From assembly GCF_002999335.1 (NCBI RefSeq), contig NW_020312110.1, positions 1 through 64,000 of the forward strand: DNA of 64,000 nt, given 5' to 3'. Of the stretch, positions 1 to 12,016 are shown one piece after another. Source of the DNA: Cyclospora cayetanensis. Its lineage: Eukaryota; Apicomplexa; Conoidasida; Eucoccidiorida; Eimeriidae. Position 1 is the first letter of the stretch. Each line of letters begins with the position of its first letter. The position numbers were made by a program, and so were the translations under genes. Below the pieces are notes generated by a model. It saw nothing but the letters and a program-made list of their open reading frames with translations. It did no database searches and was not told where the DNA came from.

Positions 1-43
1 TATATATCTGTGCACATATCGATTTCTGCACACTCACGCATAA

Positions 44-268
<225 letters not shown>

Positions 269-347
269 ACCCCCGAACAATACTCAAAAAGCAAGCAGAC
301 TCCGCTATCGCGAGCAGCTCCACGGTGAAACATGAAAATGCAAATTC

Positions 348-774
348 TCACTGTGCGGCTTGTAAGGCGAATAGCCCAAGGGCTACTTGAGGGTCAGGCG
401 TTTCAGCGTCTCCAAATAGAAAGGATGCACGAGCGTACAACAGCAGCCGCACGCTTGCCCAAGCAGCTTCGCATGCAACAGCACACCCTTCAGCTCCGCT
501 GCTGCTGTTGGTGTTAGCTGTACTGGCAGCGGCGGGGATGCCTTCGCCACAGCCACGAGCAGATCCGGGGAGATGATCTGCTGCAGCAGTTGCAGTTGTT
601 GGCGCACTTGTTGCAGTTGTTGTCGCAGTTGCTGCTGGCAGCGGCGGGGTGCTGCGGGGAGACAGCGTGATGCGGCTGGAAGAAGATGCAGATTCTTGGC
701 TTGTAGTAGAAGAGGGCGTGTCTGCCGCGATGCGTCTTGTTGCCGTGGACGGCTGTTGCTGCTGCTGCTGCTGG

Positions 775-806
<32 letters not shown>

Positions 807-3800
807 CGTGCTTTCGATTGGAATGAAGTGACCCCCCAAGCCACCCCCCCAGCCAGTTGCTGTCGCACTGGCAATGCCGTCTGCAGTCTCAAGCCCTTCC
901 ATCTGTTGCTGCTGTTGTTGCTGCTGCTGCAAGGGACTGTTTGGAGGAAAGGCTGGCGTGGCACTGCCAGACGCTCTTTTGATGGCTATTCTGAAGTGCC
1001 CTGAGGGCAGCAGCGAGTGGAGAAACTTGAGGCGCAGGATCGAAAGCAACAAGCTGTACAGACACCTGCTGCCAGCAACGCAGTGCAGCAGCCAATCGAG
1101 CCGCTGCAGGAGTTGCAGCGCAATGTCTGGCGTGCCTTCCCGCGTTGGAGGCGAGTTGCCGAAGAGGCCGCTTGTGCTGCAGCTTCCGCTGATCCCAGCT
1201 GTTTTGGGGTGGCTGCAGACAAGCCGTAGCACAGCATCCGTCACGTCGAGGTGCACTAACGCAGCGCATGCGTCCAGGTGTCCAGACACCTCATCATAGA
1301 AACGCCACGGCTGATGCATCCACACGCACTGCCGTGTGGGGAGCGCAGCCACCTGCACGGAAAGGCCAGACGCAGCAGCAAAAAAAATAAAATCCGCCGA
1401 TGATAATTTAAGATGAAGACAAAAGCTAAGGCTGTACTGGCAACACACCAAAAGAAACAGTACAAATACCTCTGCGCAAGCACCGCTGGCCTCTACAAGC
1501 GGTCTTTCGCTCCGCCTGCTTCTACAACCGTTCGCAAACGGTGTCTGTGTCTGTCTGTTTGCGTCTGCGTGTGTGTGTGTGTCTGTTTGTGTGTTTGTGT
1601 GTGTTGGTTTGTTCGTGCGTGTGTGTCTGTTTGTTTGTTTGTTTGTTTGTGTCTGTCTGTCTGTCTAACTCTCTCTCTCTCTGTCTAACTCCCTCTCTGT
1701 CTGTCTCTGCCTCTCCGTCTGTCTCTGCCTCTCTGTCTATCTAACTCTCTCTCTGTCTGTCTAACTGTCTCTCTCTGTCTGTCTACCTCTCTCTCTCTGT
1801 CTGTCTAACTCTCTCTCTGTCTGTCTAACTGTCTCTCGCTCTGTCTGTCTAACTCTCTCTCTGTCCGTTTCTGCCTCTCTAACTCTCTCTCTGTCTGTCT
1901 GTCTAAGTCTCTCTCTCTGTCTGTCTGTCTGTCTGTCTCTCGCTCTGTCTGTCTAACTCTCTCTCTCTCGCTGTCTGAATCTCTCTCTTTCTCTGTCTGT
2001 CCAAATCTGCAACTCTCTGTCTGTCTGCTTGCCCTCACCTTTAGGAAGTCTGCCGCTGCAGGTGATCCGGAGAGCAGCATTTTGAGCACTTGAGGCTCAG
2101 GAGGCAGCGGCAAGAGAGCCGCTAGCAACGCAGCCAGCAGAGGCTGAAGGGGTCGAACCTGAAATGTGGGGGTAAGCGCTCTAACTGCTCTCAGCAAAAC
2201 GGCTTCCAGCATTGCTGCGCGGGCTGCTGCTGCCGCTGCGTCTGCGGATACGCAATCCACCGCTACTGCAGCAGCTGCTGCTGCTGTCGCTGCTGCTGAT
2301 CCTACTGCTGTCGCTGCTCCTGATCCTACTGCTGTCGCTGCTCCCGATCCTCCTGCTGTCGCTGCTCCTGTGGCCACTCCTGTTGCTGTACTTACACCCC
2401 CTCCAGCGCTCGACTGCGCTGCATCGAGCGAGAAACGGCGCCGTCCTCCCGCTGCTCCCGCCACTGCTGCAGCTTCTCCCGCATGCTGCTGGTGCCAGCT
2501 GCCTAGTGCAGAGGCAGCAGCCTTTCGAACCTTCGCCAGTTCTGCTGCCAGCCGCTGAACTCGCTGTAAAGCTCGCGGCAGCAAAAAGGCGTTGAAGAGT
2601 TCTCTATACGTTTCATGCCGAGGAGCTCCCAAGGCACGCAGCAGCGAGACAAGCGCTGCAGCGCGCGGATCGGCTAAGCCTTGCGTCTGCTGCCATCGTC
2701 TGCATGCAATTATCGCAGGAGAAGCCGGTGCAAGTCCAATACCCGCTGCTGCTGCAGCCGCAGTGCTAGCTGTTGCGGGTAGACTGCCTGTCGAAGATAC
2801 AGAGGCTGCCTCGAAGCTGCAGCTTCCTTCCTGCTGCCCTCCAGCTGCTGTTGTGATTGTCTGTGCGGCATGCGAAGCGCTCGTTGGGTGGCTGTAGAAG
2901 CCGCGCATGGGCTGCTGCTGGTAGTTTTGCTGTTGCTGCTGCTGTTGCTGCTGCTGTTGCTGGTATTGCCTATGGTTGGCAAGACATCCTGCATCCGGAG
3001 ATGCACATGCCTCCGTGGCGAGAGGTGCCCTCGACAAGACGTAAGCTCCTGAAGTCGCCATAACATCCCCATCGCGCAAGACAACAGAATATGATGCATG
3101 ACTTGAAAAAAAAATAGCGACAGTAGCGGCTAAGCATCCTGCAGCGACTGCCTCCTTTCTTTCTCCCCGTTCTTTCTTTCTCCCCTTTATTTCTTTCTCC
3201 CCTTTATTTCTTTCTCCCCTTTATTTCTTTCTCCCCGTTCTTTCTTTCTCCCCGTTCTTTCTTTCTCCCCGTTCTTTCTTTCTCCCCTTTATTTCTTTCT
3301 CCCTCGCTTCCGCGAAAACAAGCAGCAATATCCATACACCGGCATGCAGCACACAAAAACGACGACCTCCGTCTCTCGAAAAGGCTCCCCCCCACACACA
3401 ACGCAGTTTGCGAACGCTAAGGCTTCGCACGACTCTCAGATGCAATATTCTCAGGGAGTGTCATCAACCTATTTCTACACTTGCTGCATGCGACTTACGC
3501 TCAAAAAATTGTTTCAACGCTAAACGACCTGCAGGTCCACAGTGCAGCCCTTCTGGCGGCTGCAACTGCTGCATGAGGTGTCTCTGCTGCTGGCGTCTCT
3601 GCTCTTCTTGCAGCAGCTGCTGCTGCTGCTGCAGCCCGTGCTGCTGCTGCAGCCCGTGCTGCTGCTGCTGCAGCTGTGGCTGGCTGTGCAGTTCTGTCTG
3701 GATGCGCGGATAATGCAGAGACTGCGCCGCAGCGTCAATGGCTGCCGTGTCGTCCAGCTGCTGCTGTCTCTGACGCAGCAGCTGCTCAGTGCCCTCCCTC

Positions 3801-3880
3801 CACTGCTGCTGCTGCTGCTGCTTCTGCTGCAGATCGCTGCGCAGCAGCGGCGCATCAGGAGCTCCCAGTTCGCGCTGTCC

Positions 3881-3914
<34 letters not shown>

Positions 3915-4462
3915 AGTAGCGGCTGCTGCCACAGGCAGGCGGAGGAGGCCTGCAGGAAGTCTGGACTCCAACCGCTCGCCATTGCGTTCTTTTGTTGTTG
4001 CTCATGCTGATTTTGTTGCTAGTCTTGCACGAGCGAGCAGCCCTCTTGATCATGCGTGCGTTGCTCCTGCTGCTCCTGCTGCCGCTGCTGCCGCAGCTTC
4101 AGGAAGCGTGTTTGCCCGCGAGTGCGAATGGTGCGGCTGTCTGTGTTCGAATATATATGCATACACCTCAAGGGAGAAAGAGCTCTGTTGGTAGCCTGCA
4201 TGCACCGTTCACGGTGACACCTCTTCGCGGAGCCTGCGAGGAGCAGCGCTCGAGGAAGCACAGATAAGGCCTCCTCGTAGATGACAGATGCCACACAGCG
4301 AGCCTTTTGCAGTGTGCAAACAGACGGACTACTGGAAGACGATCTCAGTGCAGAAGTTGTTCTGAGAAACGATCCTCCTGCTGCCGCTGCCGCTGCTGCT
4401 GCTTCTCTGTCGCACGGGAAAGCCAGAGAGGCCGACCGCCTCTTCTGTGCTATCTGATGGCG
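348..4462 (-). CDS. Multi-exon poly-Q/poly-S protein of unknown function (5' end unresolved)
   Basis: I do not recognise this protein. Five exons join in phase on the minus strand: 4462-4221, 4136-4031, 3949-3499, 3048-2039 and 1352-348. Donors include GTAAGT after 3499 and GTGAGG after 2039; acceptors end in CAG or TAG. The stop (TGA) is at 348-350. The joined product exceeds 930 residues and has no Met near its 5' end, so at least one upstream exon is missing. It is rich in poly-Q (exons 3 and 5) and poly-A; between these are ordinary helical stretches (for example residues encoded near 2650-2500, LADPRAAALVSLLRALG). An alternative is a shorter gene starting at the ATG at 3982, since 4031-3950 then becomes 5' sequence; that version is 832 aa. 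The introns hold TCTG and TTTCTTTCTCCCC repeats. Confidence is high that the three 3' exons are coding, lower for the first two. Confidence 0.6.
1536..2036. repeat. TCTG/TCTC microsatellite in an intron
   Basis: About 500 bp of TGTC/TCTC-type repeats filling the intron between the last two exons of the poly-Q gene (intron 1353-2038, minus strand). The Arg/Gln/Thr/Glu-rich translation seen on the minus strand here is read-through past the splice donor at 2038. Confidence 0.9.
3160..3305. repeat. Pyrimidine minisatellite, 17-bp unit
   Basis: Tandem TTTCTTTCTCCCC followed by GTTC or TTTA, about 8 copies. It sits in the intron 3049-3498 of the poly-Q gene, 110 bp or more upstream of its acceptor (minus strand). 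Confidence 0.9.
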
Positions 4463-6688
4463 CTAGAGGCGATGATCAATGCCGAACCGACCGAGAGGCA
4501 GCAGCGCAACCATCAGCAACAAGAAGGATACGCCCTAAGCCAGCGTTGCTGCTAGTCTCCGCGATATTGCTGCTACCGCAGCGCCCGTGTGTACAGTCCA
4601 GATGCCCTTAAAACGTAGGCAATGCATATCAAATGCATATTCCCAGTGGTAATAGGGTCGGTGGCCGTGGACAGCAGCTGCAGCCACCAACCGCAGCCCG
4701 TACTGCTGCTGCAGCTACTGTCTGTACACCCGGGTGTTGCTGCACTCTGCTGCTACATCTGTGGTTAACGACGTTCCATTCTGCATATTTGCCTTCACAC
4801 GTTGCAAATAAAGTAAGAAGCGTCGTAGGGTCTTCAGCAACACACCCATATTCCCGCCACACCCGCCGCAGCAGCAGCCTCCGCCGCTAAGGCGAACCTC
4901 TGGGGATGGTCGCACAGGAAGCGGGAAAAAAGTCGAAAGGAGCGGTGTCTGCGAATATATCGGACTGCCGTATGATGGCTGCTAGGGTACTCGTGTTGCT
5001 GCTGCCTGCGCTGCTGTGGCTTCGCCGCTTCTTCCTGCACTGCTCGAATCTCACAGGCACTGTGCAGAAGGGGTGTGGCTGGCGAGCAGCAGTCCATGAG
5101 TCCTCTGCGTGTTTCTGCTGCTGTACTGATCTAACGACACGGGATGTCGTAGCATCACGCGCATGGCCTGCTGATGCGGCTTCCTCAGGAAGCCTAAGCC
5201 TCTCGGCACTAGGTAGGTATACGAAGCCAGTTGCACTTGGGCGACTCATGCCTCGCTGTTTCCTCTTGACGAGAGTCACTCAGAAGTAACTAATGGACTG
5301 AGCCCTTCGTGGGGGCTGCTAGCTCCTGATCAGGGCACGCCGATGTTGTGCGCTGAAGATGAACGCCTGGTGTCGTCCGAGCCAAACTGTTGCATGCGCA
5401 TATACGCTAGGCCTCCAAGGCTGCAGCGACCCCTACACCTGTGTTTCTGTCACTCTTCGGATGCTGCATTACTGTGGGATACGCGCGTCTAGCCTTTGCA
5501 GCGACCACAAATAAATACCCCGTCTATCCGGTGCACGGAATATTCTCTGGTCAAGCGTCCCTCTCCCCCGCCCCCCTCCCTGCATGCGCTGGCTTTGAGT
5601 TATGAGAGCCGTTAACGAGGGAGCAAGCATGGGCACGGTAGACTGCAGATCAGGGAGCGTTCGAACCGTAGTGTGTACATGCAGCGAGTGAGGCACTTTT
5701 GCACTAGGGATATGCGCTTTCGGGGCGTTCCCAAGTTGGTTCAAGAGTGAGGATCTTCTTCGCACTCTTGTCTCTATTAGCATGCTCCCTAATACCGCCC
5801 GCCTGTGGGTAGATCGGTCTAAGCGTGGGAGATCTTCCTCGCACTCTCGTCTGTCTGCATATGCTCCCTAATGCTGCCCGTGAGTAACCCCCGAAGGGGC
5901 TGTATTGGCGAACGACACGCAGTTCGCTCACTGGAGGGAGGCTGCTGCGTGCTGCCATACAGACAAATCTGAGGGTGGCTGCGAGAGTCCTCGCATATGA
6001 CGCCTGCAAGGCGTCTGTCAGTTACACTGTGCCCTGCCTGTAACAGCCTGATACGACGGCGGCAAGTGCGCTGAGGCACGAACAGCAGAAGAACCCGTTT
6101 GTGAATATACTGGGGAGCTTTTTTAGCGCCTGATAGCGTGAGTGTGTGGCGTGTACATACTACTGTGGAGTACCTACAGCCCGGTCAGGTGAGCCTGTGT
6201 GATGAAGCGGTTGATGGAATGCGGCTGAGGTGCCTGCGACGCGAAGAGGGCGACCAGCGCGCATGCAAAGCGCCTAAAGGGGCTTCTGGAAAGGTGTGGA
6301 ACTAACGGCGCAGTGAGTGACAGCCAGCCAGACACCTGATGGAGACACTACGCACGACAAAACAGCAGTGGCGCCTTGTGCCCCCGTCAAGCCTAGCCTT
6401 AAGCCCACACCCCAGAGAAGTGTGCCTGGAGCGGTAGCGTATTCACTGCTTAGGGGAAAAGCGGGTGTAGGCTTAGCCTCGCTCTGGCGAGACAGCAGCT
6501 CCCGAACGCAACTCGTTTCCACGACCACCAACGAGCGCCGAAGCAGCGGCTGCAGGGCAGCGCATGCCTCAATCGATTTCTAACTGCAGAGACGATTGAG
6601 GAACAAAGAAGAAGGAGAGGCCTCCCCCACCCACTTCGACAGAGACGCTCGCACGGGGAGCCTCAACAGCGCCTGCAGACTGCAGCAG
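4463..6688. other. No firmly supported gene; possible upstream exons of the poly-Q gene
   Basis: The minus strand at 4834-5090 has a basic, plausible coding stretch (around RHRSFRLFSRFLCDHPQRFA) that could be an upstream exon of the poly-Q gene, but I could not find a phase-consistent junction. From 5290 to 6688 I see no credible exon, only a diverged direct duplication at 5749-5882. Confidence 0.4.
5749..5882. repeat. Diverged direct duplication (about 52 bp, 80 bp apart)
   Basis: Two copies of GATCTTC-T-CGCACTC...ATGCTCCCTAAT-C-GCCCG begin at about 5749 and 5829 and differ at several positions. The function is unknown. Confidence 0.7.
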
Positions 6689-8109
6689 CTACATATCCGC
6701 CTCATCCTGAGTATCTGTTAATTCAAGCATCTCTTCCTCTTCCTCCTGCAGCACACAGAATCTGCGGCTTGCACCGCGCAGAACGGTGGGAGAAAGCGAC
6801 CACTGCTGCCGCAAACAACGGCAGGCAGTCGCAGCCGCCAGAGTGTGGGTGCTATGTGGGGGGAGGGAGACGGAGGAAAGCGCGCCTCGAACTCACCTGC
6901 CTCTCTTGCTGCAGCTGCAGCTGCTCGTGGAGTCTCACTTCTTGCTGCTCCTCCTTCAAAGCCGAAAAATCTTTCGGACTGAGGCGCTGCGCATCCGGAG
7001 GAGAGGGGCCTCCAGGTTGCCACATGCGCTGCCACAGGCGTTGCAGCAAACTAGGAGTCACAAACGCATGCGACACTGCTTGCTCGAACGCCTCCGCATT
7101 GGCAGCCGCCAACTGGCAGTGAGCCCCTTTGTTCAGCAAAAAGGTAGCCCTGCAGCAGCCCGTGAAGTCGCACAGAAATTTCGGCTCGGCAGCGATGGAG
7201 AGGCATGCAACGGCTGCGGAGGCAGCGCCGCCAAGCAGCAGCGAAGTCAGCTGAATGCACGACAGCAAGAAGAAGGGAGGAAGGAGGGCTGCCTGCAAGG
7301 AAGAATGGCTGCACATGTAGCCGTGCAACGACAGCGAGGAGGCAGCTGACTTTGGACGCTTGCATTCTTCGAGCAGCAGCAGCTCCTGCTGCAGCAAAGG
7401 CCAGGCTTGAAGCCTGTCCTCTTTGCTGACGAGAATTGTAGTCATGCTGCTCGCGAGTGATCCTAAGGAAAGACAGGCGCGGAGTCTGCGAAGCTCTGCC
7501 GATTTTCTGCAAGACGCAAAACACGCAGCACAGCCCGTGCGAGAGACCTCGCTTGGCAACAAGCGTAAGAAGAAGAGGTGACGAAGCACCGTTTATTTTC
7601 TTACGCATCTGCGGCAGCTGCCACACGCCTGTGCGCGGCGTAGCTGCCGCCTCTGCACTCGCAAACGCTCCCCCCCTCAGCCTTCTGCCGACTAAACAGA
7701 CGTGGAGACATCAGCATGCATGCATGCATGCCTTTTACCGGCTGCCAAGCCCCCAAGCGAGGTGTTGAAACAGCAGCAGCACCGAACGCGCGAGACGTCG
7801 GATGGACGGCTGCTGCTGCAGCAGCGAGCGTGCGCTGCATATGGGGGAATCCAGCAACACATGCTGCAAAGTCACTCCTTGCTGCCTCATCCAGTCCCCC
7901 TCTGCCGCCTGCATACAAAGCAGCGATCTCGCAAAACACGAAGGCACAGATTCATGACCAATTCGGCTGCTTGCGCGCCTCTTCAGCGGCCGTATAGATA
8001 TATATATATCTATACATATATATGCATATATATATATATATGTATATATAGGCACTCGCGTATATACTTATACACTCGCGTATATGTATATGTATGTATA
8101 GACACTCAC

Positions 8110-8161
<52 letters not shown>

Positions 8162-9620
8162 TCACGACCTTATAGCCCATGCGATGGTCAACTCAGCGCA
8201 GCTGAATGAACCCGCATTGCTGGAATTCAGCGCGAGCAGCTACGCAGGATTTTTCCCTGGTGTCTGCACACGGGGGCATTAAAATGTTGCTCTCCGCCCT
8301 GCATGCTTGCAGCGCGCATCGAGCGCTGCTCAATATGTCGTCCAATCCACAGCCTTACTCACCGTGAGCAGCAGCACTCCCATGGCAGAACCTCCCTGCG
8401 CATAGATGCCGATGTTGTCTACTTGAAGATGCGATCTCAAAAACGCCACAGCCGCTCGCAGATCCTCTCTCGCATCCACAGCCAATTGCGACACTGCCCC
8501 CTCAAAAGGCCAGCTGCTGCAGCTGCTGCTGCTGCTGCTGCTGCCTCCTCGAGCACCTTCCCGTGTTGCACTCGCAGCCGCTGCAGCAACTGCTCTGCGC
8601 ACAGTAGGGGAATCTCCGCTGCCCCTTAAATCCAGCAACAAAATGTGGTGGTCTCGATGGAGCTTGAGCTGCGGCGGCATCAGCATTCGCGTTCCCAACG
8701 ACAACAATCGCAACAACAGCGCCTCCAGAGCAGCTGCTCAGCAGAAACGCCTCCTTCCCTTTACTCCGACCACGCGCAACAGCAGCAAGAGCAGTATCAG
8801 CTACTACAGCAGCACGAAAGCAACAGCAGTATCAGCTGCTACAGCAGCACGAACAGCAACAGCAGTATCAGCTACTACAGCAGCACGAAAGCAACAGCAG
8901 TATCAGCTGCTACAGCAGCACGAAAGCAACAGCAGTATCAGCTACTACAGCAGCACGAAAGCAACAGCAGTATCAGCTGCTACAGCAGCACGAACAGCAA
9001 CAGCAGTATCAGCTGCTACAGCAGCACGAACAGCAACAGCAGTATCAGCTGCCACAGCAGCACGAACAGCAACAGCAGTATCAGCTGCTACAGCAGCACG
9101 AAAGCAACAGCAGTATCAGCTGCTACAGCAGCACGAACAGCAACAGCAGTATCAGCTACTACAGCAGCACGAAAGCAACAGCAGTATCAGCTGCTACAGC
9201 AGCACGAACAGCAACAGCAGTATCAGCTGCCACAGCAGCACGAACAGCAACAGCAGTATCAGCTGCCACAGCAGCACGAACGGCAACTACAAAGCGACAA
9301 TGATCGATCTGGCTTACGTTTTTGGCAGCCTCCACAAAGGGTAGGCAGGCCTGGCGGTTCGATAGCCATCCGTGCATGCAAATAATTGCCTTTTTGCTGC
9401 TGCTCTGCTCAGCAGGAATCAACCATCCCCTTAGTTGTAGTTGCTGCTGCTGCTGTTGCTGCATCTGGAGGAGTTGCTGCTGCTGAAAGACTTGCTGCTG
9501 CTGTTGCTCTTGCTGCTGCTGCTGTTCAGACCCCACAGCCGCCTTCTCCTGCAACGCTGCAAGGATATCAGTTGGTGCCGCCTCTTGCTGAGGCATCTCG
9601 CGCTGGCAGCTTCTCTCCAT
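6689..9620 (-). CDS. Alpha/beta-hydrolase-fold protein
   Basis: A putative serine hydrolase of the alpha/beta fold; substrate unknown. Five exons join in phase: 9620-9318, 8668-8363, 7908-7739, 7506-6897 and 6745-6689 (481 aa, stop TAG). After a poly-Q leader, residues 66-85 give RGWLIPA...AIICMHGW, the strand and oxyanion-loop HG motif. Exon 2 carries [11 protein letters not shown] and the nucleophile-elbow region [11 protein letters not shown] (Ser about 195), which is atypical. Exon 3 has VLLDSPICS, the strand after the elbow. Exon 4 has [10 protein letters not shown] (acid Asp about 290) and NKGAHCQ (His about 389). Acid and His lie about 99 residues apart, far more than usual, so exon 4 holds either an insertion or an unrecognised intron. 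The C-terminus is acidic. The first Met is the nearest in-frame ATG, and a further 5' exon is possible. Fold assignment is strong; the exact family is open. Confidence 0.8.
7990..8160. repeat. (TA)n tract in hydrolase intron
   Basis: An AT-dinucleotide tract with interspersed CACTCG(C/T)GTATA motifs, inside the hydrolase intron 7909-8362. Confidence 0.9.
8795..9290. repeat. 35/36-bp CAG-rich minisatellite in hydrolase intron
   Basis: About 14 tandem units of the type TATCAGCTGCTACAGCAGCA + CGAACAGCAACAGCAG (36 bp), or the 35-bp variant with GAAAGC. The array lies inside the intron 8669-9317. Mixing of 35- and 36-bp units changes frame from copy to copy. Confidence 0.92.
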
Positions 9621-9775
9621 GGATCCCCAGACAGCAGCCTCCTCCGTGGGAATTTTCACCTGAAGCAAACACAGCAGCAGTTCTCTGCCTGCCACACAGC
9701 CGCCTTAAACGCTCTAGCAGCAGAGACTGCGGCAGCAGTCTGCACGCTAGCAGCCATAGATACATCAGGCTTCTC

Positions 9776-11220
9776 TTACAGGACGAATTTCCTCCCTCTC
9801 TAAGCGTGGGCGTAGCAGCCAACCAGTAACATCTTTTTCGACCCCCTCCCTCCCCTCCCTTTTTCCCTTATCCTTCCCATATATATATACAAATACATAT
9901 AAATATAAATATATATATATATATCAGGGGAGAACATACTTCACTGAACTCCAACCCGTAGATCGCGGGTGTCGCCCCCGCGGGCAGATGCAATTGCCTG
10001 CAAACAACAATAACCGCAACAACCCCACCAGCGCCGCATGCAGTGTCCAGTGCACAAAGTTTGGCATCGAGCACCCATCGCCAAACTCTGAAATTTCAGC
10101 GAAAGGTTGCACTGCCACACATAGATACACATACACATACACAAGCATTGCGCATAGCGTGTGTTTGACGAGCTACCGGCTGAGCGAACAGGTGCATGCA
10201 GCGAAGGAGGCAGCCGCAGTCGTTGTCTCACTGCAGAAGAAAGGGATCATCTAATCGGACGCGCGCTAGCGGCTCCGCAATACCCCAGGAGCTGCAGAGG
10301 GGCAGCAAAACAGCGGCAGAGAGCAGGTGCATGCGGAGCAGGCTGCCAATACACTGCAGCGCCAGTCTTCCTACAGACCGACCAATGACGCGTAGTTCGG
10401 GTTCATGCTGCCGCAGCTGCATGCAAATCTGCAATCGCCACGGCAGCGCAAGGCAGAGAATGCGCAGAATACGCTCAGAACGTGGTAGCTAAGCACGGTT
10501 GCCCTCTAGAAAGGCTGCATAACTATATATATATATATACGTATATACATATGTAGATGTATGTCTATACTTATAATATATGTCATATATATGTATATAT
10601 ACATACGTATACGTATCCCTCTCTCAGCAGCAGGGAAACGCGGCTGTCGTGAAAAAAAAACAAAATCACGCGCAGCCTACCTGATCGTGCAGCAGTCTCA
10701 GTGCGCCCTTGGCTTTACGCAGCAGAGCGCAGTAATTCTCGTGGCTTGAAGGAGTCTCTAGAGAAGGTGGGGAGGGGGATGCCTCGTCCTCCGCAGCTTC
10801 TCTAGCAGCCTTGCTGAAGCTCCATCGCGATGACAGGCTGCCTAGCCGAGCTGCAGGTAGGGGGCGAACAAGAGGCTTTCTTCTGGAGGTGTCTCTCGCA
10901 GGGGGTGTTGCTGCACGTGTCTGTGGGAAGACGGACGCTCCGTGTGGGTGAGGGAGGAGGACGGTTGCAAGCTGCATGCGCTGCGAATCCGAGGCAGGTG
11001 AAACGCCTGCTGCATTTGCAGGCGAAAGATCTCGATGCCTTCGAAGGAGCGCTGGCGCGTGCAGAGTTGCTGCCTGTCCTCCCCTGGCTGCCACTGACAC
11101 ACCAACAAGATGTCTTGCTGCCAGCTGCTCTGCTGCTGCTTGCAGCGCCAGAGGCCGCTGCGTAGACGCCAGCAGCAGCAGCAGCAGCAGCAGCAGTGGC
11201 TGCTGCTGCTGGAGCCGCAT
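9776..11220 (-). CDS. Hypothetical protein, 302 aa, with Leu-rich N-terminus
   Basis: I do not recognise the family. Four exons join in phase: 11220-10681, 10428-10232, 10087-9940 and 9799-9776 (302 aa, stop TAA). Donors are GTAGGC, GTGAGA and GTATGT; acceptors end TTGCAG, TTTCAG and CTTAG. The last, 8-codon exon has a weak acceptor. The ATG at 11220 opens MRLQQQQP followed by nine Leu encoded by CTG repeats, which resembles a signal anchor but may be only repeat expansion. The middle is Ala/Pro/Ser-rich. The last 110 residues (LRQHEPELRVIGRSVG... to LHLPAGATPAIYGLEF) are the most protein-like part and are helical and hydrophobic. A distant cyclin-fold match is conceivable but unproven. It lies just upstream of the hydrolase on the same strand. 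Confidence 0.6.
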
Positions 11221-11627
11221 CAGAGCAGCGCCAAGAGGCTGGGATCGAAGTGTCTTCTGCCGTTACTAAAGTCTGTGCAGATATCGCGTTCTTGGGGATG
11301 CTGCTGGATGTGCTTCGTCCGCTGCTGCTGCTGCTGCTGCTGCTCCGCCTGCTGTTGTCAGAGTCGATGCGGGACGGTGGGTGTTTCGGGTGTACAGACA
11401 CCCCCGGCGCGAGATCGGACGGCCGTAGACAGACAAACGGCAGCCGCTCGGCGGTTGCTTCTGCGGCAAAAACGAGTTAAAACCTTTAAATACACATGAA
11501 AAATACATTCAAGACAAGGGGAAGACGCAACACAGCTGCCACTCCCTGCTCCTGCTGGTGCTCGCTGGCAAGGGCCTGACCAGGGAGGCGGCAGCGGTGG
11601 CTGCGCACAAGTCTCTTCCAGCAGCGC

Positions 11628-11682
11628 AGATTTTGCATGCATGCAGCCGCTGCAGCCGCTGGGCTGCATGCATGCAAAATCT
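11628..11682. repeat. Perfect 21-bp inverted repeat (hairpin)
   Basis: Arms 11628-11648 and 11662-11682 are exact reverse complements (AGATTTTGCATGCATGCAGCC and its complement), with a 13-nt loop. On the minus strand the hairpin starts two bases into the putative intron whose donor GT is at 11684-11683. Confidence 0.95.
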
Positions 11683-11684
11683 AC

Positions 11685-12016
11685 CCGCCTCAACGTTCCG
11701 TCGAGCCTTAATTTGGACAGCCTTCATGCTTTTGCTACGCGCTGTTTCCAAAAGGCGGTACAGGGCAGCACTGCGTGCCTGTACAGCCGGTGCCTCTGAA
11801 GCCGCCGCTGCCTCCGGCGCAGCCGCTCCAGCCTTCTCCTCCCGTAGAAGCGCTGCTGCTCGCAGAGTCGGCTGCACTTGACGGTGTTTTTCTTTCGTTC
11901 TGGACCCCCTCAAAGGCGTATCCAGCGCTCTTTGCAGATTTCCCGCTCACCTTTTCCCTTCTGGCTCGCTCCGGCGTCTGAAACGGGGGAAAAGGGGCCT
12001 CGTGCAGGGGTAGCAT
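11685..12016 (-). CDS. Partial gene, small helical protein of unknown function
   Basis: Two exons join in phase: 12016-11951 (ATG, MLPLHEAPFPPF..., donor GTGAGC) and 11871-11685 (acceptor GTGCAG, donor GTAGAT in phase 1). The second exon reads as an Ala/Glu-rich helix ending LLETARSKSMKAVQIKARR. The remaining 3' exon(s) below 11684 could not be identified. It is divergently transcribed from the bL12m gene, with about 210 bp between the two ATGs. The product is unrecognised. Confidence 0.4.

Noticed and set aside
1805..2038. Arg/Gln/Thr/Glu-rich extension (RQTDRERE type) of the minus-strand exon
   Set aside because: It follows a perfect GTGAGG donor and is translation of the TCTG microsatellite in the intron.
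4906..5289. A 127-codon plus-strand ORF with an ATG
   Set aside because: The opposite strand has more protein-like sequence, and no splice or family support was seen for this one.
8643..9385. Two plus-strand ORFs of 233 and 246 codons with [16 protein letters not shown] repeats
   Set aside because: They lie in the hydrolase intron. The repeat units mix 35 and 36 bp, so the frame switches between copies, which argues against coding.
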